Assembly (NCBI GenBank): GCA_016284235.1
Contig: JAEEOK010000018.1
Span: forward strand, 1-64,000
Origin: Succinivibrionaceae bacterium
GTDB lineage: Bacteria > Pseudomonadota > Gammaproteobacteria > Enterobacterales > Succinivibrionaceae
Length of the DNA: 64,000 nucleotides
Reading direction: 5' to 3'
In this document: positions 35,132 to 46,532 of the stretch, one piece after another
Layout of the letters: each line of letters starts with the position of its first letter
How positions within the stretch are numbered: position 1 is the first letter of the stretch
Position numbers and translations under genes: made by a program
The notes under the pieces: model-generated
What the model saw: only the letters and a program-made list of their open reading frames with translations
Told to the model about the DNA's origin: nothing
The model's database searches: none

Positions 35132-35200
35132 TTACGCTCAAAAGACACCTTTCCCAATCAAGAGAAAAGTCTGAAAAATCCAAGATAAGGCATAAAGGCC

Positions 35201-35584
35201 CTATTCCAAGCGTGCAAATATCTTGTCCAGTTTCTCGCTCAGCGTTGCCGCTGTGAAAGGTTTGACTATATATCCGTTTACACCGGCCTGAGCTGCTTCA
35301 ATTATCTGCTGTTTCTTAGCTTCAGCTGTTACCATCAATACCGGGATACTCTTCAGCTTCTCATCGGCGCGAATCGCTTTGAGAAGATCAATACCCTGCA
35401 TACCAGGCATGTTCCAGTCTGTTACTACAAACTGAAAATCACCACTCTTAAGCATAGGAAGAGCCGTATTACCGTCATCAGCTTCCTGAGTGTTGGTATA
35501 TCCGAGATCACGTAGCAGATTTTTTATAATTCTGCGCATTGTTGAGAAATCATCTACGATGAGAATCTTGATATTCTTATCCAA
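35201..35584 (-). CDS. cheY: Chemotaxis response regulator CheY
   Basis: [23 protein letters not shown] ... [19 protein letters not shown]. Confidence 0.96.
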   Translation of the reverse strand: MDKNIKILIVDDFSTMRRIIKNLLRDLGYTNTQEADDGNTALPMLKSGDFQFVVTDWNMPGMQGIDLLKAIRADEKLKSIPVLMVTAEAKKQQIIEAAQAGVNGYIVKPFTAATLSEKLDKIFARLE

Positions 35585-35891
35585 TTAAGTTACTCCTAAA
35601 CTGTAATTCTGATGAACTCATGCGTACCATATCTGATTCAGCGTACACAGGGCTCTGTTTGCAAATTAAACATCAGCGGATTATATCACCTTTACCGTAT
35701 TTATCTAACAGCAAGGGCGCCACAACCGCCACTGCACAAAAGAGCTGAATTCATATAAGCACACCGAACCTTAGTGAATGATAATAAAATGTTATAGCAA
35801 ATTCTTTGTTGTTTGGCACATTTTGTTATAAATCAGTCTTGAAATGTAAACATTTCCTTAAAAATGCACAGTTTGCGCACGGCAGCACAGA

Positions 35892-35923
35892 CAAAAAAGG
35901 CATCTGCCTTTTAAACAGATGCC
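35892..35923 (-). terminator. Rho-independent terminator of the Wza-like gene
   Basis: AGGCATCTG/CAGATGCCT stem with T-run on the minus strand. Confidence 0.75.
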
Positions 35924-35967
35924 TGCAAATATCCTGATAATATATCAGCAATTCAAAAAGTGAACTG

Positions 35968-37734
35968 CTACAGACTTACTGCAACCTTGGTTGCCACAGC
36001 AATCTGGTAGATGATCTGCATGATATCCTTTGCAAACTGCATGGTCTTAGAATCAACCTTCGGCATAACAATAATGCGGCACCCCGGCTGGATACTGAGA
36101 TTCTCAACATTGCCCACCTGACCGTTGGCCAAAACGACAAGAACATTATCCTCGTCTGCACGGAGAGAATATCCGCCGGTCTCTGATATATAATCCTTGA
36201 GAGTATAGTTCGGATCATACACCACAGCCTTAGGCATCATGACCTCACCTCCGATCTGGATAACATTGGACTTCTGAGGAATTATTATTTCATCCCCGTC
36301 CTCAAGAACAAGATCCTTGACCGTACCGCGGGAGGAAACAACAACAATACCGTCAGGCTCCACCGACTGCGCGCGCTTGACAAAATTCTGAATAAGTTCA
36401 GCTTCCTTTACACGGATTGATGCCTCGTCAACCGAGCTTGACTCTGCTGTCAGAGAGCTCTGCTCAAGTCTTCTCAGAGCATCGGCGATAACAATCCGCT
36501 GCTGTTCGGCAACACTCTTTCTTCTTATGTACACAGACTTTACATCAGCCACGGAATCATCAACCCTGACATTTCTGAGAACATCAGCCAGTTTGGTTCC
36601 GTTACTCACAATAAAGCGCGACTTTCCCTTAATCGGACCGATTACACTGGCAAGAATACTTCCCTTCTGACTGTCCGATATAAACATTATTCTGTCGTCA
36701 GGATTAAGTCTGTATCCTGAGAATTCCTGAATGGATAGATACTTGTTGAACGGAACGTTTGCCACTGTACCGGTAACCTGGACATGAGAAACATTAGCCC
36801 CAACACCTGTAAGATTAAGCAGATCCCGTCCGGTGTGCGAAGCCTCGGTAAACTCGTAGGTGGCCGGCTTCTTTATCAGACCGTATGCACTTACAGCAAG
36901 AAACTTCTGGGAAACGACTATTACATCATTCTCTTTTAAATCAAAAATAGGAATTTCGCCGTTTACCAGAAACTTGTACAGATCTATCGTTTTGATAATC
37001 TGACCGTTACGCTTGACAGTAATTGTACGGTAGCTTCCAAGCATCGGATCTATTCCGCCTGCTCTGTCAAGATAGGAGAGAACGTTGTCGTTCTGACTTC
37101 CCGCATATCTTCCCGGATTCTTTACCTTGCCGGTGACAAAAACAGCTATAGGCTGTGAACTCTGAAGATTTACGTAAAGTTCAACATTGCTGGTAAAAAC
37201 CTTGGATACAGCCGATTTAATAGTTCCGACAAGTGCAGATGCAGAAGTTCCAAGAACCTTTACAGGACCTATTTCCGGTATGAACACATTACCCTGCAGA
37301 TCAACAGTCAGAACATCCTCATAGGTCTTTGCACCCCACATGCGCACAACAATACGGTCACCCGGATTTACCCGGTAATCCGGATTTACATCTGTCTGAA
37401 AGGTTCCGGCAAAATTACCCTTAAACAGTTCAGAACCGAAAGGCTCGAGTTTGTTAAACTCAACATACTGATAGGCGCCCTGGGCCCACGCCGGTTTTGC
37501 GGAGCCGTTGGGATTAAACGGATCATAGCCTGCATCTGCAAACACCTGCTGACCTGACTGTGCGTCACCGGAGCTGCCGATGACTCCGCCGTTACCGATA
37601 GTATACGTGGTCTGCTGAACATCAAGCTCCTTTTTGCTCTCCGCCTGGGCACTGCTGAAAAAAAGACCAGTTCCCAGCATAAGAAACAATGGAAAAATAA
37701 ACTTTGAATATTTGTAAAAAGTTAAGTTTTTCAT
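35968..37734 (-). CDS. Polysaccharide export/SLBB-domain periplasmic protein (Wza-like)
   Basis: Poly_export motif YRVNPGDRIVVRMWGAKTYEDVLTVDLQGNVFIPEIGPVKV plus multiple SLBB domains. Start chosen at MKNLTFYKYSK. Confidence 0.85.
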   Translation of the reverse strand: MKNLTFYKYSKFIFPLFLMLGTGLFFSSAQAESKKELDVQQTTYTIGNGGVIGSSGDAQSGQQVFADAGYDPFNPNGSAKPAWAQGAYQYVEFNKLEPFGSELFKGNFAGTFQTDVNPDYRVNPGDRIVVRMWGAKTYEDVLTVDLQGNVFIPEIGPVKVLGTSASALVGTIKSAVSKVFTSNVELYVNLQSSQPIAVFVTGKVKNPGRYAGSQNDNVLSYLDRAGGIDPMLGSYRTITVKRNGQIIKTIDLYKFLVNGEIPIFDLKENDVIVVSQKFLAVSAYGLIKKPATYEFTEASHTGRDLLNLTGVGANVSHVQVTGTVANVPFNKYLSIQEFSGYRLNPDDRIMFISDSQKGSILASVIGPIKGKSRFIVSNGTKLADVLRNVRVDDSVADVKSVYIRRKSVAEQQRIVIADALRRLEQSSLTAESSSVDEASIRVKEAELIQNFVKRAQSVEPDGIVVVSSRGTVKDLVLEDGDEIIIPQKSNVIQIGGEVMMPKAVVYDPNYTLKDYISETGGYSLRADEDNVLVVLANGQVGNVENLSIQPGCRIIVMPKVDSKTMQFAKDIMQIIYQIAVATKVAVSL

Positions 37735-37824
37735 AATTTTCACTAAATTTGCGCCATCACTGCAGAACACTGCGCCTCGAATCAAATATATAACTTATCC
37801 GGTGTGCGAAACTGTCTGCTCAAC

Positions 37825-38124
37825 TCACAGAATATTTATACGGGACCATCCATCCGATGCACTTTTGCAGAATATCCTCTGCATATCAGAAGTATCTGTA
37901 AAGGACTTACACTCCTGACCCAGACCGTTGGTATATGATTCAATAAATGTACACCCTATTCCTGCAATGCATTCCCTGTCGTCACCGCTCAGCAGTGAAA
38001 ACACGTCCCCAGAAACCTTCTCCGGATTTTCCGACTGAACACCGTTATTGTTATTTACGGAAGTCGCCGTGCACCCAGATAAAAAAGCCATGACAAGCAC
38101 AACTATGCAAGATTTTTTTTTCAT
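37825..38124 (-). CDS. Small putative lipoprotein
   Basis: MKKKSCIVVLVMAFLSGC lipobox. Confidence 0.6.
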   Translation of the reverse strand: MKKKSCIVVLVMAFLSGCTATSVNNNNGVQSENPEKVSGDVFSLLSGDDRECIAGIGCTFIESYTNGLGQECKSFTDTSDMQRIFCKSASDGWSRINIL

Positions 38125-38180
38125 GAAGTAAAATCTCAAAAAAAAATTCTCATTTGAGAAATTCTATATAAAACGAAATT

Positions 38181-38320
38181 GACACTCCACGCGGCTAAAG
38201 CCGCGGGATTCCTGCTTCACAGACCACTGACAGCCAGCTGCGCTCTAAACGATCTCCGGGAGAATTGATTGCTCCGGTTTTCAGTGCAGGTCTATATTTC
38301 CGTACGCCATACGGTATTTA
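38181..38320 (-). mobile_element. IS200/IS605-family relic: tnpB 3' tail plus right-end/omegaRNA-like hairpin (copy A)
   Basis: Minus strand GAAGCAGGAATCCCGCGGCTTTAGCCGCGTGGAGTGTC; in-frame residual peptide VRKYRPALKTGAINSPGDRLERSWLSVVCEAGIPRL*. Confidence 0.72.
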
Positions 38321-38534
38321 TCAGTTCAGACTACTGATGAGCATATACTATCATATTTTGGATGTTAGTCCATACTTTATCTATACGCACAAAAAAGCCG
38401 GCTTCACATTTTAAACCGTTTTATGAATACATTCGTGGTTCTTGCAAACAGCGCTGAAACCTATCTGAGGTCAGTACACACTGTTAAAAAAATACGGCAG
38501 CAGACATCGTCGTAATCATGATGCTTCAAAACAA

Positions 38535-38569
38535 AAACCGGCACTCCCTACCCGAAAGGACGCCGGTTT
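38535..38569 (-). terminator. Terminator downstream of asd
   Basis: AAACCGGC...GCCGGTTT with T-run on the minus strand. Confidence 0.6.
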
Positions 38570-38612
38570 ATATAACAGGAATGCACATACCGTGCATCCG
38601 TCCTCAGTAAAT

Positions 38613-39728
38613 CTACTTGTTGAGGATATTAAGCATTCTGCGCAGAGGCTCTGCAGCACCCCACAGGAGTTGATCACCGACGCTGAAGGCATTTAAATAC
38701 AGAGGTCCCATATTTGTCTTGCGGATTCTTCCGACAGGTACGGAAAGAGTACCGGTTACCTTTGCAGGTGTCAGTTCGGCAATTGTGGCAGGTTTTTCGT
38801 TAGGTATAACCTTAACCCACTGATTATGAGAAGCAATAATGTTTTCAATCGATTCAACGGAAACATCCTTCTTAAGTTTTATAAAGAAGGACTGACTGTG
38901 ACAGCGCAGAGAACTGATGCGGACACAGTTGCCGTCCACCGGAATTGTTCCCTGAGCAAGACCCAAAATCTTGTTGGCTTCAGCCATTCCCTTCCATTCC
39001 TCGCGGCTCTGACCGTTCGGCATGGCAACGTCAATCCAAGGAAGCAGACTTCCTGCAAGAGGTGCCCCGAACTGCTCGGTAGGATTCTCCTCGGAACGCA
39101 TTGCCTTGCGGACAGCCAGTTCGATGTCCAGAATTGATGAGTTAGGATCCTTGAGAGCATCGGAAACACAGTTGTGAAGAAATCCCATCTGAAGCAGAAG
39201 TTCACGCATATTGCGGGCACCTGCACCTGAAGCAGCCTGATATGTGGAAGACTGAATCCACTCTACCAGATCCTCCTTAAAGAGACCGCCAAGGCCCATA
39301 AGCATAAGACTTACGGTACAGTTACCGCCGACGTAGGTTTTAATTCCCCTGTTGAGAGCATCCTCAATGACATTTCCGTTTACAGGATCAAGAATGATAA
39401 TGCTGTCATCCTTCATACGCAGAGTTGAAGCAGCATCAATCCAGTATCCGTTCCATTTCATTTCATCACGAAGTTTGGAATAAACCTTGTTGGTATAATC
39501 ACCACCCTGACAGGAGATGATGATGTCCATAGAAGCAAGCGCACTGAAATCATAGGCATCAAGCAAAGTGCCGCAGTCACGACCTGCATAGTCAGGGGCC
39601 TTCTCACCAGCCTGGGAAGTGGTGAAAAACACCGGATCGATACCGGCAAAATCATTCTCTTCAACCATGCGGTTCATCAGCACTGAGCCGACCATACCGC
39701 GCCAGCCAACTAATCCAACTTTCTTCAT
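38613..39728 (-). CDS. asd: Aspartate-semialdehyde dehydrogenase
   Basis: [38 protein letters not shown] active-site region. Confidence 0.96.
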   Translation of the reverse strand: MKKVGLVGWRGMVGSVLMNRMVEENDFAGIDPVFFTTSQAGEKAPDYAGRDCGTLLDAYDFSALASMDIIISCQGGDYTNKVYSKLRDEMKWNGYWIDAASTLRMKDDSIIILDPVNGNVIEDALNRGIKTYVGGNCTVSLMLMGLGGLFKEDLVEWIQSSTYQAASGAGARNMRELLLQMGFLHNCVSDALKDPNSSILDIELAVRKAMRSEENPTEQFGAPLAGSLLPWIDVAMPNGQSREEWKGMAEANKILGLAQGTIPVDGNCVRISSLRCHSQSFFIKLKKDVSVESIENIIASHNQWVKVIPNEKPATIAELTPAKVTGTLSVPVGRIRKTNMGPLYLNAFSVGDQLLWGAAEPLRRMLNILNK

Positions 39729-40441
39729 TATGAATTCCTAATTATTCTAATATTGCAAAACAAAATTCTATTATTAACAATCTTTACCGCAGAAATATAC
39801 ATTTCTAAATCAGCATACATTGTGCTGTTTACTCTGATTAAACGTGGTATCATGCCATGAACCCGGTTTCGGCATGCCAGCGGAATTTGTGGAAGTATAA
39901 ATGAAAAAGAAATTTTTTTCAATTATATGAGACAGATCAAATTTTAATAAATAACATTTTTATTCATATAACTTAAAAAAATTAATGTTTTGTGCAGTTT
40001 TGTGTAAATTTATTCAGTAAAACCGCAAATTAATTCTTCAGAACAAATTTCTGATTTTTTTGATTTAAGAATCATAATTCACAGATAATTTCTCCGTCAT
40101 GGCAGCAGGTACTGTCTGCTGTGTCCCGGATCGGGCCGGTATCCTCTTCAATTCAAATCGGAAAAAGAGTTTTGTAATACAAATTGTTTTATAATTGAGT
40201 ACGATCGGCGTCAGTTTCGGCGCCGTCATGAAAACAAAAAGAAGAACTGAGTCGGACAGCCCGGTCTGCATAACAATAGACAGTACGCAACGGAATCTGC
40301 ATTAAGATAACGCCGACATCAAAACAGATGAAACAGTAAATGCATATATAACAGGGTATGCGGCACATACTGATAACAAGGTTCTGAAACTGATGCAGAC
40401 TGAAAACAAACAAAAAATGAACTGTTAGGAGCACAGAAAAA

Positions 40442-42160
40442 ATGAATGATTTTAATGCAGCCAACCAGTACAGGAAATTTCTGGAAAGCAGAGGACTCAA
40501 ACTGGAGTTGTACACCAACAGACATATGTCTGAACCTGTTTACAGGACTTTCGCATCAGTAAATCTCAGCAATGCCATAAAAATCTATGCTGCCGGACTG
40601 TCTGAAGAAGAGGCGGAATACAGAGCAATACTCAAACTTGCAGCAGATCTGGAATTCAACAAGTCCCTGAGCAGCTACTACATGGATAGTCAGGGATGCA
40701 GTCAGCCGCTTGCTCCGTTTGAAAAATTAATAGACATGGAAAACTGCGGTGAACTATTCAGCAATGAACTGAATTCAATCTACGATCTTGAAAGCTGGTC
40801 ACCGGAAGCCTTTACCGAACCTATGACATGCGACAGCAGCGGTATAAGAGCTGAAATATTTACAAACGACTCAAACGGAGAAAAGACAGCTGTTTCATTC
40901 GGATGGCTGAAAACAGTTTTCGGATTCGACTGCATCGGTGTTGCCGATTCTCAAAGCAAGGCGACGGAAAAGGCATATTTCAGTGAATGCGAAAGATATA
41001 TAACAAATCAACTTCTTGTTTCCCCGATCCCGCTTCTGAAGGTTCCCGACGAATACCTACCCGATGACTACTTCATACTGTCAGACTGGTGCAGCAGACA
41101 GGAATTTAAACTGTCAGTATATGACGCATCCCTGAACGGAAAATATCCTTCCGCTGTCGCTGCCGTCCTTTTCCGCCAGATTGACCAGAAGGCAAGATTC
41201 TGTGTCTGCATGGGCAAAACAACAAAAGAATCAGTCAGAAATGCTGTGCTTGAAGTGTTTGATGCCCCGATAGCATGTGACACGGCATTCCATGAAATTA
41301 CCTTTGACTTCAGCTGCGCTCTTACCGCTTCAAACATCAATAAAATCGCCCTTAATATCAGCGGTTATCTGCCGGCAGATCTGTTCTCCGTCAGCAAAGA
41401 CAATGCAGCCGATGCATACTACGATTCTCATCCTGACAGAAGCGTTATCAATACCGACAGAGAGATTACAATGGAGAACATTTTGGATCAGATTAATGAG
41501 GACTGCGATATCCAGTCTGGCGGATACACGCTTGAATTTGACAGAGAGGGACTGTTCTTCTGTTGGAAAATCCGCCCGGGCTACAGCGAGATCTCCGATG
41601 CAACAATGTTTGATGCCGCCTGTCAGAATATCGGAAACATATACAGAGAGTTTATTCTGAACATGAATAAGAGACTCGATGACTACGGTGAATTTTTCTC
41701 ATCACTGAAGGAGAACGAAATTCCTCTTGATACCGGAATTACAAAAATGCTTGGCATCCTGACAAACAAAACAAACAACTGGAATTCCTTAACTCTGGCC
41801 GAACTGCTCGCTCTGATTGAAATGAAAACAGGAAATTTCGAGGCAGCGCTTAATCATATCGAAATCTATCTTGAGGATATCAGTTTTGAAGCTCCTGATT
41901 TTGTGGAAAAAAGAAAAAGGAACTTCTACCGCTGCTGCAGAGATATTCTCCGTGTGAGACTTGATAATGAAGACGAATATGATTTCAGACCGATGCTGAT
42001 CAGTCTGTACGGAAAATTCGCATTTGAAATGTCTGAGTCCACCTGCAACGGTTCGTCAATGTTCAACTACAATTTCAACGGAGAATATCTGAATCAGATC
42101 CCTGAGCACATGGATGTGATCAAAAATTACACGGATATCAGAAAGGCACTGTGCGGCTGA
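40442..42160 (+). CDS. ycaO: Divergent YcaO-family protein
   Basis: By-eye resemblance to recalled E. coli YcaO: VYDASLNGKYPSAVAAVLF ~ AYDGSLGGQYPVICVVLF; LLALIEMKTGNFEAALNHIEIYLE...NFYRCCRDIL ~ LKAMLALAGGDLEQALVWTEWTME...NYYRCLQTLL; adjacent to pflB as in E. coli. Confidence 0.75.
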   Translation: MNDFNAANQYRKFLESRGLKLELYTNRHMSEPVYRTFASVNLSNAIKIYAAGLSEEEAEYRAILKLAADLEFNKSLSSYYMDSQGCSQPLAPFEKLIDMENCGELFSNELNSIYDLESWSPEAFTEPMTCDSSGIRAEIFTNDSNGEKTAVSFGWLKTVFGFDCIGVADSQSKATEKAYFSECERYITNQLLVSPIPLLKVPDEYLPDDYFILSDWCSRQEFKLSVYDASLNGKYPSAVAAVLFRQIDQKARFCVCMGKTTKESVRNAVLEVFDAPIACDTAFHEITFDFSCALTASNINKIALNISGYLPADLFSVSKDNAADAYYDSHPDRSVINTDREITMENILDQINEDCDIQSGGYTLEFDREGLFFCWKIRPGYSEISDATMFDAACQNIGNIYREFILNMNKRLDDYGEFFSSLKENEIPLDTGITKMLGILTNKTNNWNSLTLAELLALIEMKTGNFEAALNHIEIYLEDISFEAPDFVEKRKRNFYRCCRDILRVRLDNEDEYDFRPMLISLYGKFAFEMSESTCNGSSMFNYNFNGEYLNQIPEHMDVIKNYTDIRKALCG

Positions 42161-42735
42161 TATATAAAAGGCCCCTGCACAGCTGATTATTTCCGGATCC
42201 GGTTTCACGGTCTGATATTCAGGCAGGTCGCCTGTCTGCCGGTTTAATTTATGCCGGGTCATAAAGTCTGACCCGGAAATTTCAGTCCGGACCTCCCGTT
42301 CTTCACCGGATGAAACCTGCGGACGACTGCAAATCAAGGATATATTTTTGATTTCTGAATCAAAGATATATTTTTTTTACATTTTTTGCAAAAAACACTA
42401 TATTTAGTAGTTCAAAAAGATGTAAAATACAAACAGTTCATAAGAGTGCATTAAACGGATTACAGAATTATCCATTTTGAATGCCCAGCAGCGATAATGC
42501 ACAATGCAGTCCCCGTCATCCGTTTTCGGTGTCTGTATCAATGAGTAAAAAAAATGTTCTTTTCATCACAGATTTAAGTGAAAAAACTGTCTGCAGGGTT
42601 TATAATACCCCAAGTTTTTAACCGCAGCTTCTGACACACAAAAGACAGCAGCTGTGATAATTGTGCCCCAGTCATCAAGTAAATGTAACTGTGGTTTTTT
42701 TATACTTAATGCCCAAAAGGTGAAAGAGGTAGAAA

Positions 42736-45066
42736 ATGGCAGAACTTAACGAGAAGTTCCAAAACGCATGGAAAGGTTTCAAAGCAGGAGCCTGGCAGGA
42801 AGAAGTCAACACCCGTGACTTTATTCAGAACAACTATACTCCGTATGAGGGAGATGCTTCCTTCCTTACCGGTCCGACAGACGCAACAAAGGAACTTTGG
42901 AGCAAGGTTAGAGAAGGCATCATTCAGGAAAACAAGACTCATGCACCTGTTGACTTCGATACAAGCAATCCTTCCACCATCACTTCTCACGGTCCGGGAT
43001 ACATCAACAAGGATCTGGAAAAGATCGTAGGTCTGCAGACTGACGCTCCTCTCAAGCGTGCAATTCATCCTTTCGGCGGTATCAGAATGGTTGAATCCTC
43101 ATGCAAGGAATACGGCAGAGAGCTTGATCCTGAGGTTGTAAAGATTTTCACCAAGTACCGCAAGACTCACAACCAGGGTGTGTTTGATGTATACACATCA
43201 AATATCCGCAACTGCCGCAAGGCCGGAATCCTGACAGGTCTTCCTGATGCATACGGTCGCGGACGCATCATCGGTGACTACCGCCGTATTGCCCTTTACG
43301 GTATTGATTATCTGATGAAGGATCGTCAGAAGGGTTTTGATTCCCTCCAGGACAATCTTGAGAAGGGAATTGATCTTGAGGAGACAATCCGTCACCGCGA
43401 GGAAATTTCTGAACAGTACCGCGCGCTGAACGATCTCAAGGAAATGGCTGCAAGCTACGGCTGCGATATTTCAGGCCCTGCCACAAACGCCAGAGAGGCT
43501 ATCCAGGCAACCTACTTCGGTTATCTTGCCGCAGTAAAATCACAGAACGGTGCAGCCATGAGTTTCGGCAGAACTGCAACCTTCCTTGATATCTACATTA
43601 CAAGAGATCTTGAAAACGGTGTCATAACCGAGCAGGAGGCTCAGGAGCTTGTAGATCACCTCATCATGAAACTGCGTATGGTCCGTTTCCTGCGCACCCA
43701 CGTTTACGATGAATTATTCTCCGGCGATCCAATCTGGGCAACTGAATCACTGGGCGGTATGGGTCTTGACGGCCGTACTCTCGTTACTAAGAACTGCTTC
43801 CGCTACCTGCAGACTCTGTACAACATGGGTACCTCTCCGGAACCTAACATGACAATTCTCTGGTCAGAAAAGCTCCCTCTGGCATGGAAGCAGTTCGTGA
43901 CCAAGGTTTCCATCGAAACATCAGCCATTCAGTACGAAAATGATGATCTGATGCGCAATGACTTCAACAGCGATGACTATGCTATCGCATGCTGCGTATC
44001 ACCTATGATTGTTGGTAAGACACAGCAGTTCTTCGGTGCCCGTGCAAATCTGGCCAAGACTCTGCTCTATGCAATCAACGGCGGTATTGATGAGAAGCTG
44101 TATGCCGGCAAGGACGGCGTTGAGCGTCATATTCAGGTTGGCCCGAAGATGGATCCTATCAAGTCTGAATATCTGGACTTCGACGAGGTTATGACCCGCA
44201 TGGACAGCTTCATGGACTGGCTGGCAACTCAGTACGTTACCGCTCTGAACATTATTCACTACATGCACGACAAGTACTCATACGAGGCTGTCCAGATGGC
44301 TCTGTACGATATCAATATCAAGAGAACCCTCGGATGCGGTGTTGCAGGTCTGTCTGTTGCTGCAGACTCTCTGTCAGCTATCAAGTACGCCAAGGTTAAA
44401 CCAATCCGTGATGAATTCGGCGTTGCTGTAGACTTTGAAATCGAAGGCGATTTCCCTAAATTCGGTAACAACGACGAGCGCGTAGACAGCATTGCCTGCG
44501 ATCTGGTAACCCGCTTCATGAAGAAGGTTAAGAGCCACAAGACTTATCGTGATGCTATCCCGACACAGTCAATCCTTACCATTACATCCAACGTTGTATA
44601 CGGTAAGAAGACCGGCAACACTCCGGACGGCCGTCGCGGCGGTACTCCTTTCGGACCTGGTGCAAATCCGGTTCACGGAAGAGATGTCAACGGTGCTGTA
44701 GCTTCTCTTACTTCTGTAGGCAAACTTCCGTTTGCATATGCGAAGGACGGTATTTCCTATACCTTCACTATCGTACCTGATGCACTCGGCAAGGATGGTT
44801 CATCCCAGTCAAAGAATCTTATCGGACTTCTTGACGGATATTTCCATCATGAGGAAGAGACAAAGAACACTCCTGACTATATCGAAGGCGGTCAGCATCT
44901 GAATGTTAACGTTTTGAACCGTGAAACTCTTCTTGATGCAATGGAAAATCCGGACAAGTATCCTTCACTGACTATCCGTGTTTCAGGATATGCTGTAAGA
45001 TTCAACTCCCTGACCAAGGAACAGCAGCAGGATGTTATATCACGTACATTCACCAGCAAACTGTAA
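42736..45066 (+). CDS. pflB: Formate C-acetyltransferase (pyruvate formate-lyase)
   Basis: Active-site YAIACCVSP; glycyl radical [13 protein letters not shown]. Confidence 0.97.
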   Translation: MAELNEKFQNAWKGFKAGAWQEEVNTRDFIQNNYTPYEGDASFLTGPTDATKELWSKVREGIIQENKTHAPVDFDTSNPSTITSHGPGYINKDLEKIVGLQTDAPLKRAIHPFGGIRMVESSCKEYGRELDPEVVKIFTKYRKTHNQGVFDVYTSNIRNCRKAGILTGLPDAYGRGRIIGDYRRIALYGIDYLMKDRQKGFDSLQDNLEKGIDLEETIRHREEISEQYRALNDLKEMAASYGCDISGPATNAREAIQATYFGYLAAVKSQNGAAMSFGRTATFLDIYITRDLENGVITEQEAQELVDHLIMKLRMVRFLRTHVYDELFSGDPIWATESLGGMGLDGRTLVTKNCFRYLQTLYNMGTSPEPNMTILWSEKLPLAWKQFVTKVSIETSAIQYENDDLMRNDFNSDDYAIACCVSPMIVGKTQQFFGARANLAKTLLYAINGGIDEKLYAGKDGVERHIQVGPKMDPIKSEYLDFDEVMTRMDSFMDWLATQYVTALNIIHYMHDKYSYEAVQMALYDINIKRTLGCGVAGLSVAADSLSAIKYAKVKPIRDEFGVAVDFEIEGDFPKFGNNDERVDSIACDLVTRFMKKVKSHKTYRDAIPTQSILTITSNVVYGKKTGNTPDGRRGGTPFGPGANPVHGRDVNGAVASLTSVGKLPFAYAKDGISYTFTIVPDALGKDGSSQSKNLIGLLDGYFHHEEETKNTPDYIEGGQHLNVNVLNRETLLDAMENPDKYPSLTIRVSGYAVRFNSLTKEQQQDVISRTFTSKL

Positions 45067-45095
45067 CATCAATCTGAAACATATGTTTTAATCAT

Positions 45096-45127
45096 AAAAG
45101 GGTCTGTTTCAACAGACCCTTTTTTCG
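45096..45127 (+). terminator. Rho-independent terminator of pflB
   Basis: AAAAGGGTCTG-TTTCAA-CAGACCCTTTTTT. Confidence 0.85.
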
Positions 45128-45291
45128 TCTTTGACTTTCCTGATAAAATTCTTAACTTTCTCTTCCCCCGGGAAAATTATCACTGCATCTAAAAACAGAT
45201 TCAAAGACATGCGTCTGCAGTCAAATCAGTTATAATACGAAAAAATACAACTGAATAATTGCCCTATTTCCAACACACAGAGAGTTTGCAC

Positions 45292-46044
45292 ATGAAAAGC
45301 AGAGACACAGCCAGAATTCAATCCATAGAAACATGCGGTGCTGTTGACGGTCCGGGGATCAGATATGTTGCGTTTCTGCAGGGATGCCAGTTCAAATGCC
45401 GCTACTGCCACAACCGTGATACATGGAGCATGGCCGGAGGAAAGGAAAAGGACATTACCGAAATGCTGAGAGAAATACAAAGCTATATCTATTTCTACAG
45501 ACCAAACCGCGGCGGTGTTACAGTATCCGGCGGCGAGGCGACTCTCCAGATGCCTTTTGTAATCAATCTTTTTCAGCAGGTTAAGAATCTTAACCTTACT
45601 ACATGCCTCGATACCAACGGATGCATTTTAAGGTACGACAACGAACTTGAGCAACTGCTTAACTGCACTGATCTGGTACTGCTTGATATCAAGCATATGG
45701 ATGAAACCCAGCACAAAAAGCTTACAGGAATGACCAACTCATACACGCTCAACTTTGCACGATACCTTAATGATAAAAGAATCCCCATGTGGATCCGCTA
45801 CGTAGTTGTTCCAGGCTGGACTGATCAGGAAAGCAACATTCATGCTCTTGGAAAATTCATAAGCACAGAAATCAGGGAAAGTGTGGAATATGTAGATATA
45901 CTTCCGTATCATGAACTCGGTAAATACAAGTGGGCACAGTACGGAGAAACATATGAACTTGAAAATGTAACTCCTCCGTCTGCAGAAGAAATCAAACGAA
46001 TAAAAAAAATACTCTCCGACGAGTATCACCTGAACATCAGATAA
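45292..46044 (+). CDS. pflA: Pyruvate formate-lyase activating enzyme
   Basis: Radical SAM CxxxCxxC (CQFKCRYCHNRDTW); GGVTVSGGEA. Confidence 0.95.
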   Translation: MKSRDTARIQSIETCGAVDGPGIRYVAFLQGCQFKCRYCHNRDTWSMAGGKEKDITEMLREIQSYIYFYRPNRGGVTVSGGEATLQMPFVINLFQQVKNLNLTTCLDTNGCILRYDNELEQLLNCTDLVLLDIKHMDETQHKKLTGMTNSYTLNFARYLNDKRIPMWIRYVVVPGWTDQESNIHALGKFISTEIRESVEYVDILPYHELGKYKWAQYGETYELENVTPPSAEEIKRIKKILSDEYHLNIR

Positions 46045-46118
46045 ACGCTGCAGATTTATCCGGCACATGAAGATTTAAAAAGAACTGTCAAAAAATAAAA
46101 TTCCGGCAGTTCCCTCAG

Positions 46119-46532
46119 TCACAGCAGATCAAGAAAATCACGTCTGTCATTCTTCAGTGCGATTTTCATTTCCTCGGCAAGATCAATTCTTGCAGGGTCC
46201 ACGACACCTGATCTGCTGTTCTCCTCACAGAGAATGCGGTAAAGTCTGAGCTGACTTTCATTAAGACGCGTCAGAGCCTTAACACCCATCATAATGTAGC
46301 ACATCAGAAGAGTCATAATAAGAGACACAGCGGCAATGATATAAACAGCCGTCAGAGTTCCGCCTCTGTACAGATAGGCAATAATCACAAAAAGAGCAAG
46401 AAGAGGAGGCAATGCATACTTCGCATAATCAAGATACAGCTGTAGTCTGGATTCCGTGTACAGATGCAGAAGAATTTTCTCCCTCGGAAGAATATCTGCG
46501 TAGCGGATCCCGGCTGCGATAACCCTGAACAT
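46119..46532 (-). CDS. YfbV/UPF0208-like membrane protein
   Basis: Topology and position divergent from pta resemble yfbV; weak sequence similarity. Confidence 0.55.
   Translation of the reverse strand: MFRVIAAGIRYADILPREKILLHLYTESRLQLYLDYAKYALPPLLALFVIIAYLYRGGTLTAVYIIAAVSLIMTLLMCYIMMGVKALTRLNESQLRLYRILCEENSRSGVVDPARIDLAEEMKIALKNDRRDFLDLL

Noticed and set aside
35808-35830. Sigma-54 promoter (TTTGGCACATTTTGTTATA) upstream of cheY
   Set aside because: The -24 GG is present, but the -12 GC element is absent at the required spacing.
39729-39920. Lysine riboswitch upstream of asd
   Set aside because: Only a CATGCC...GGCATG hairpin is present; conserved lysine riboswitch junction motifs were not seen.
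42348-42363. FNR box upstream of pflB (TTGATTTCTGAATCAA)
   Set aside because: Half-sites are separated by 6 nt instead of 4, so it does not fit the FNR consensus; it may still be another palindromic site.
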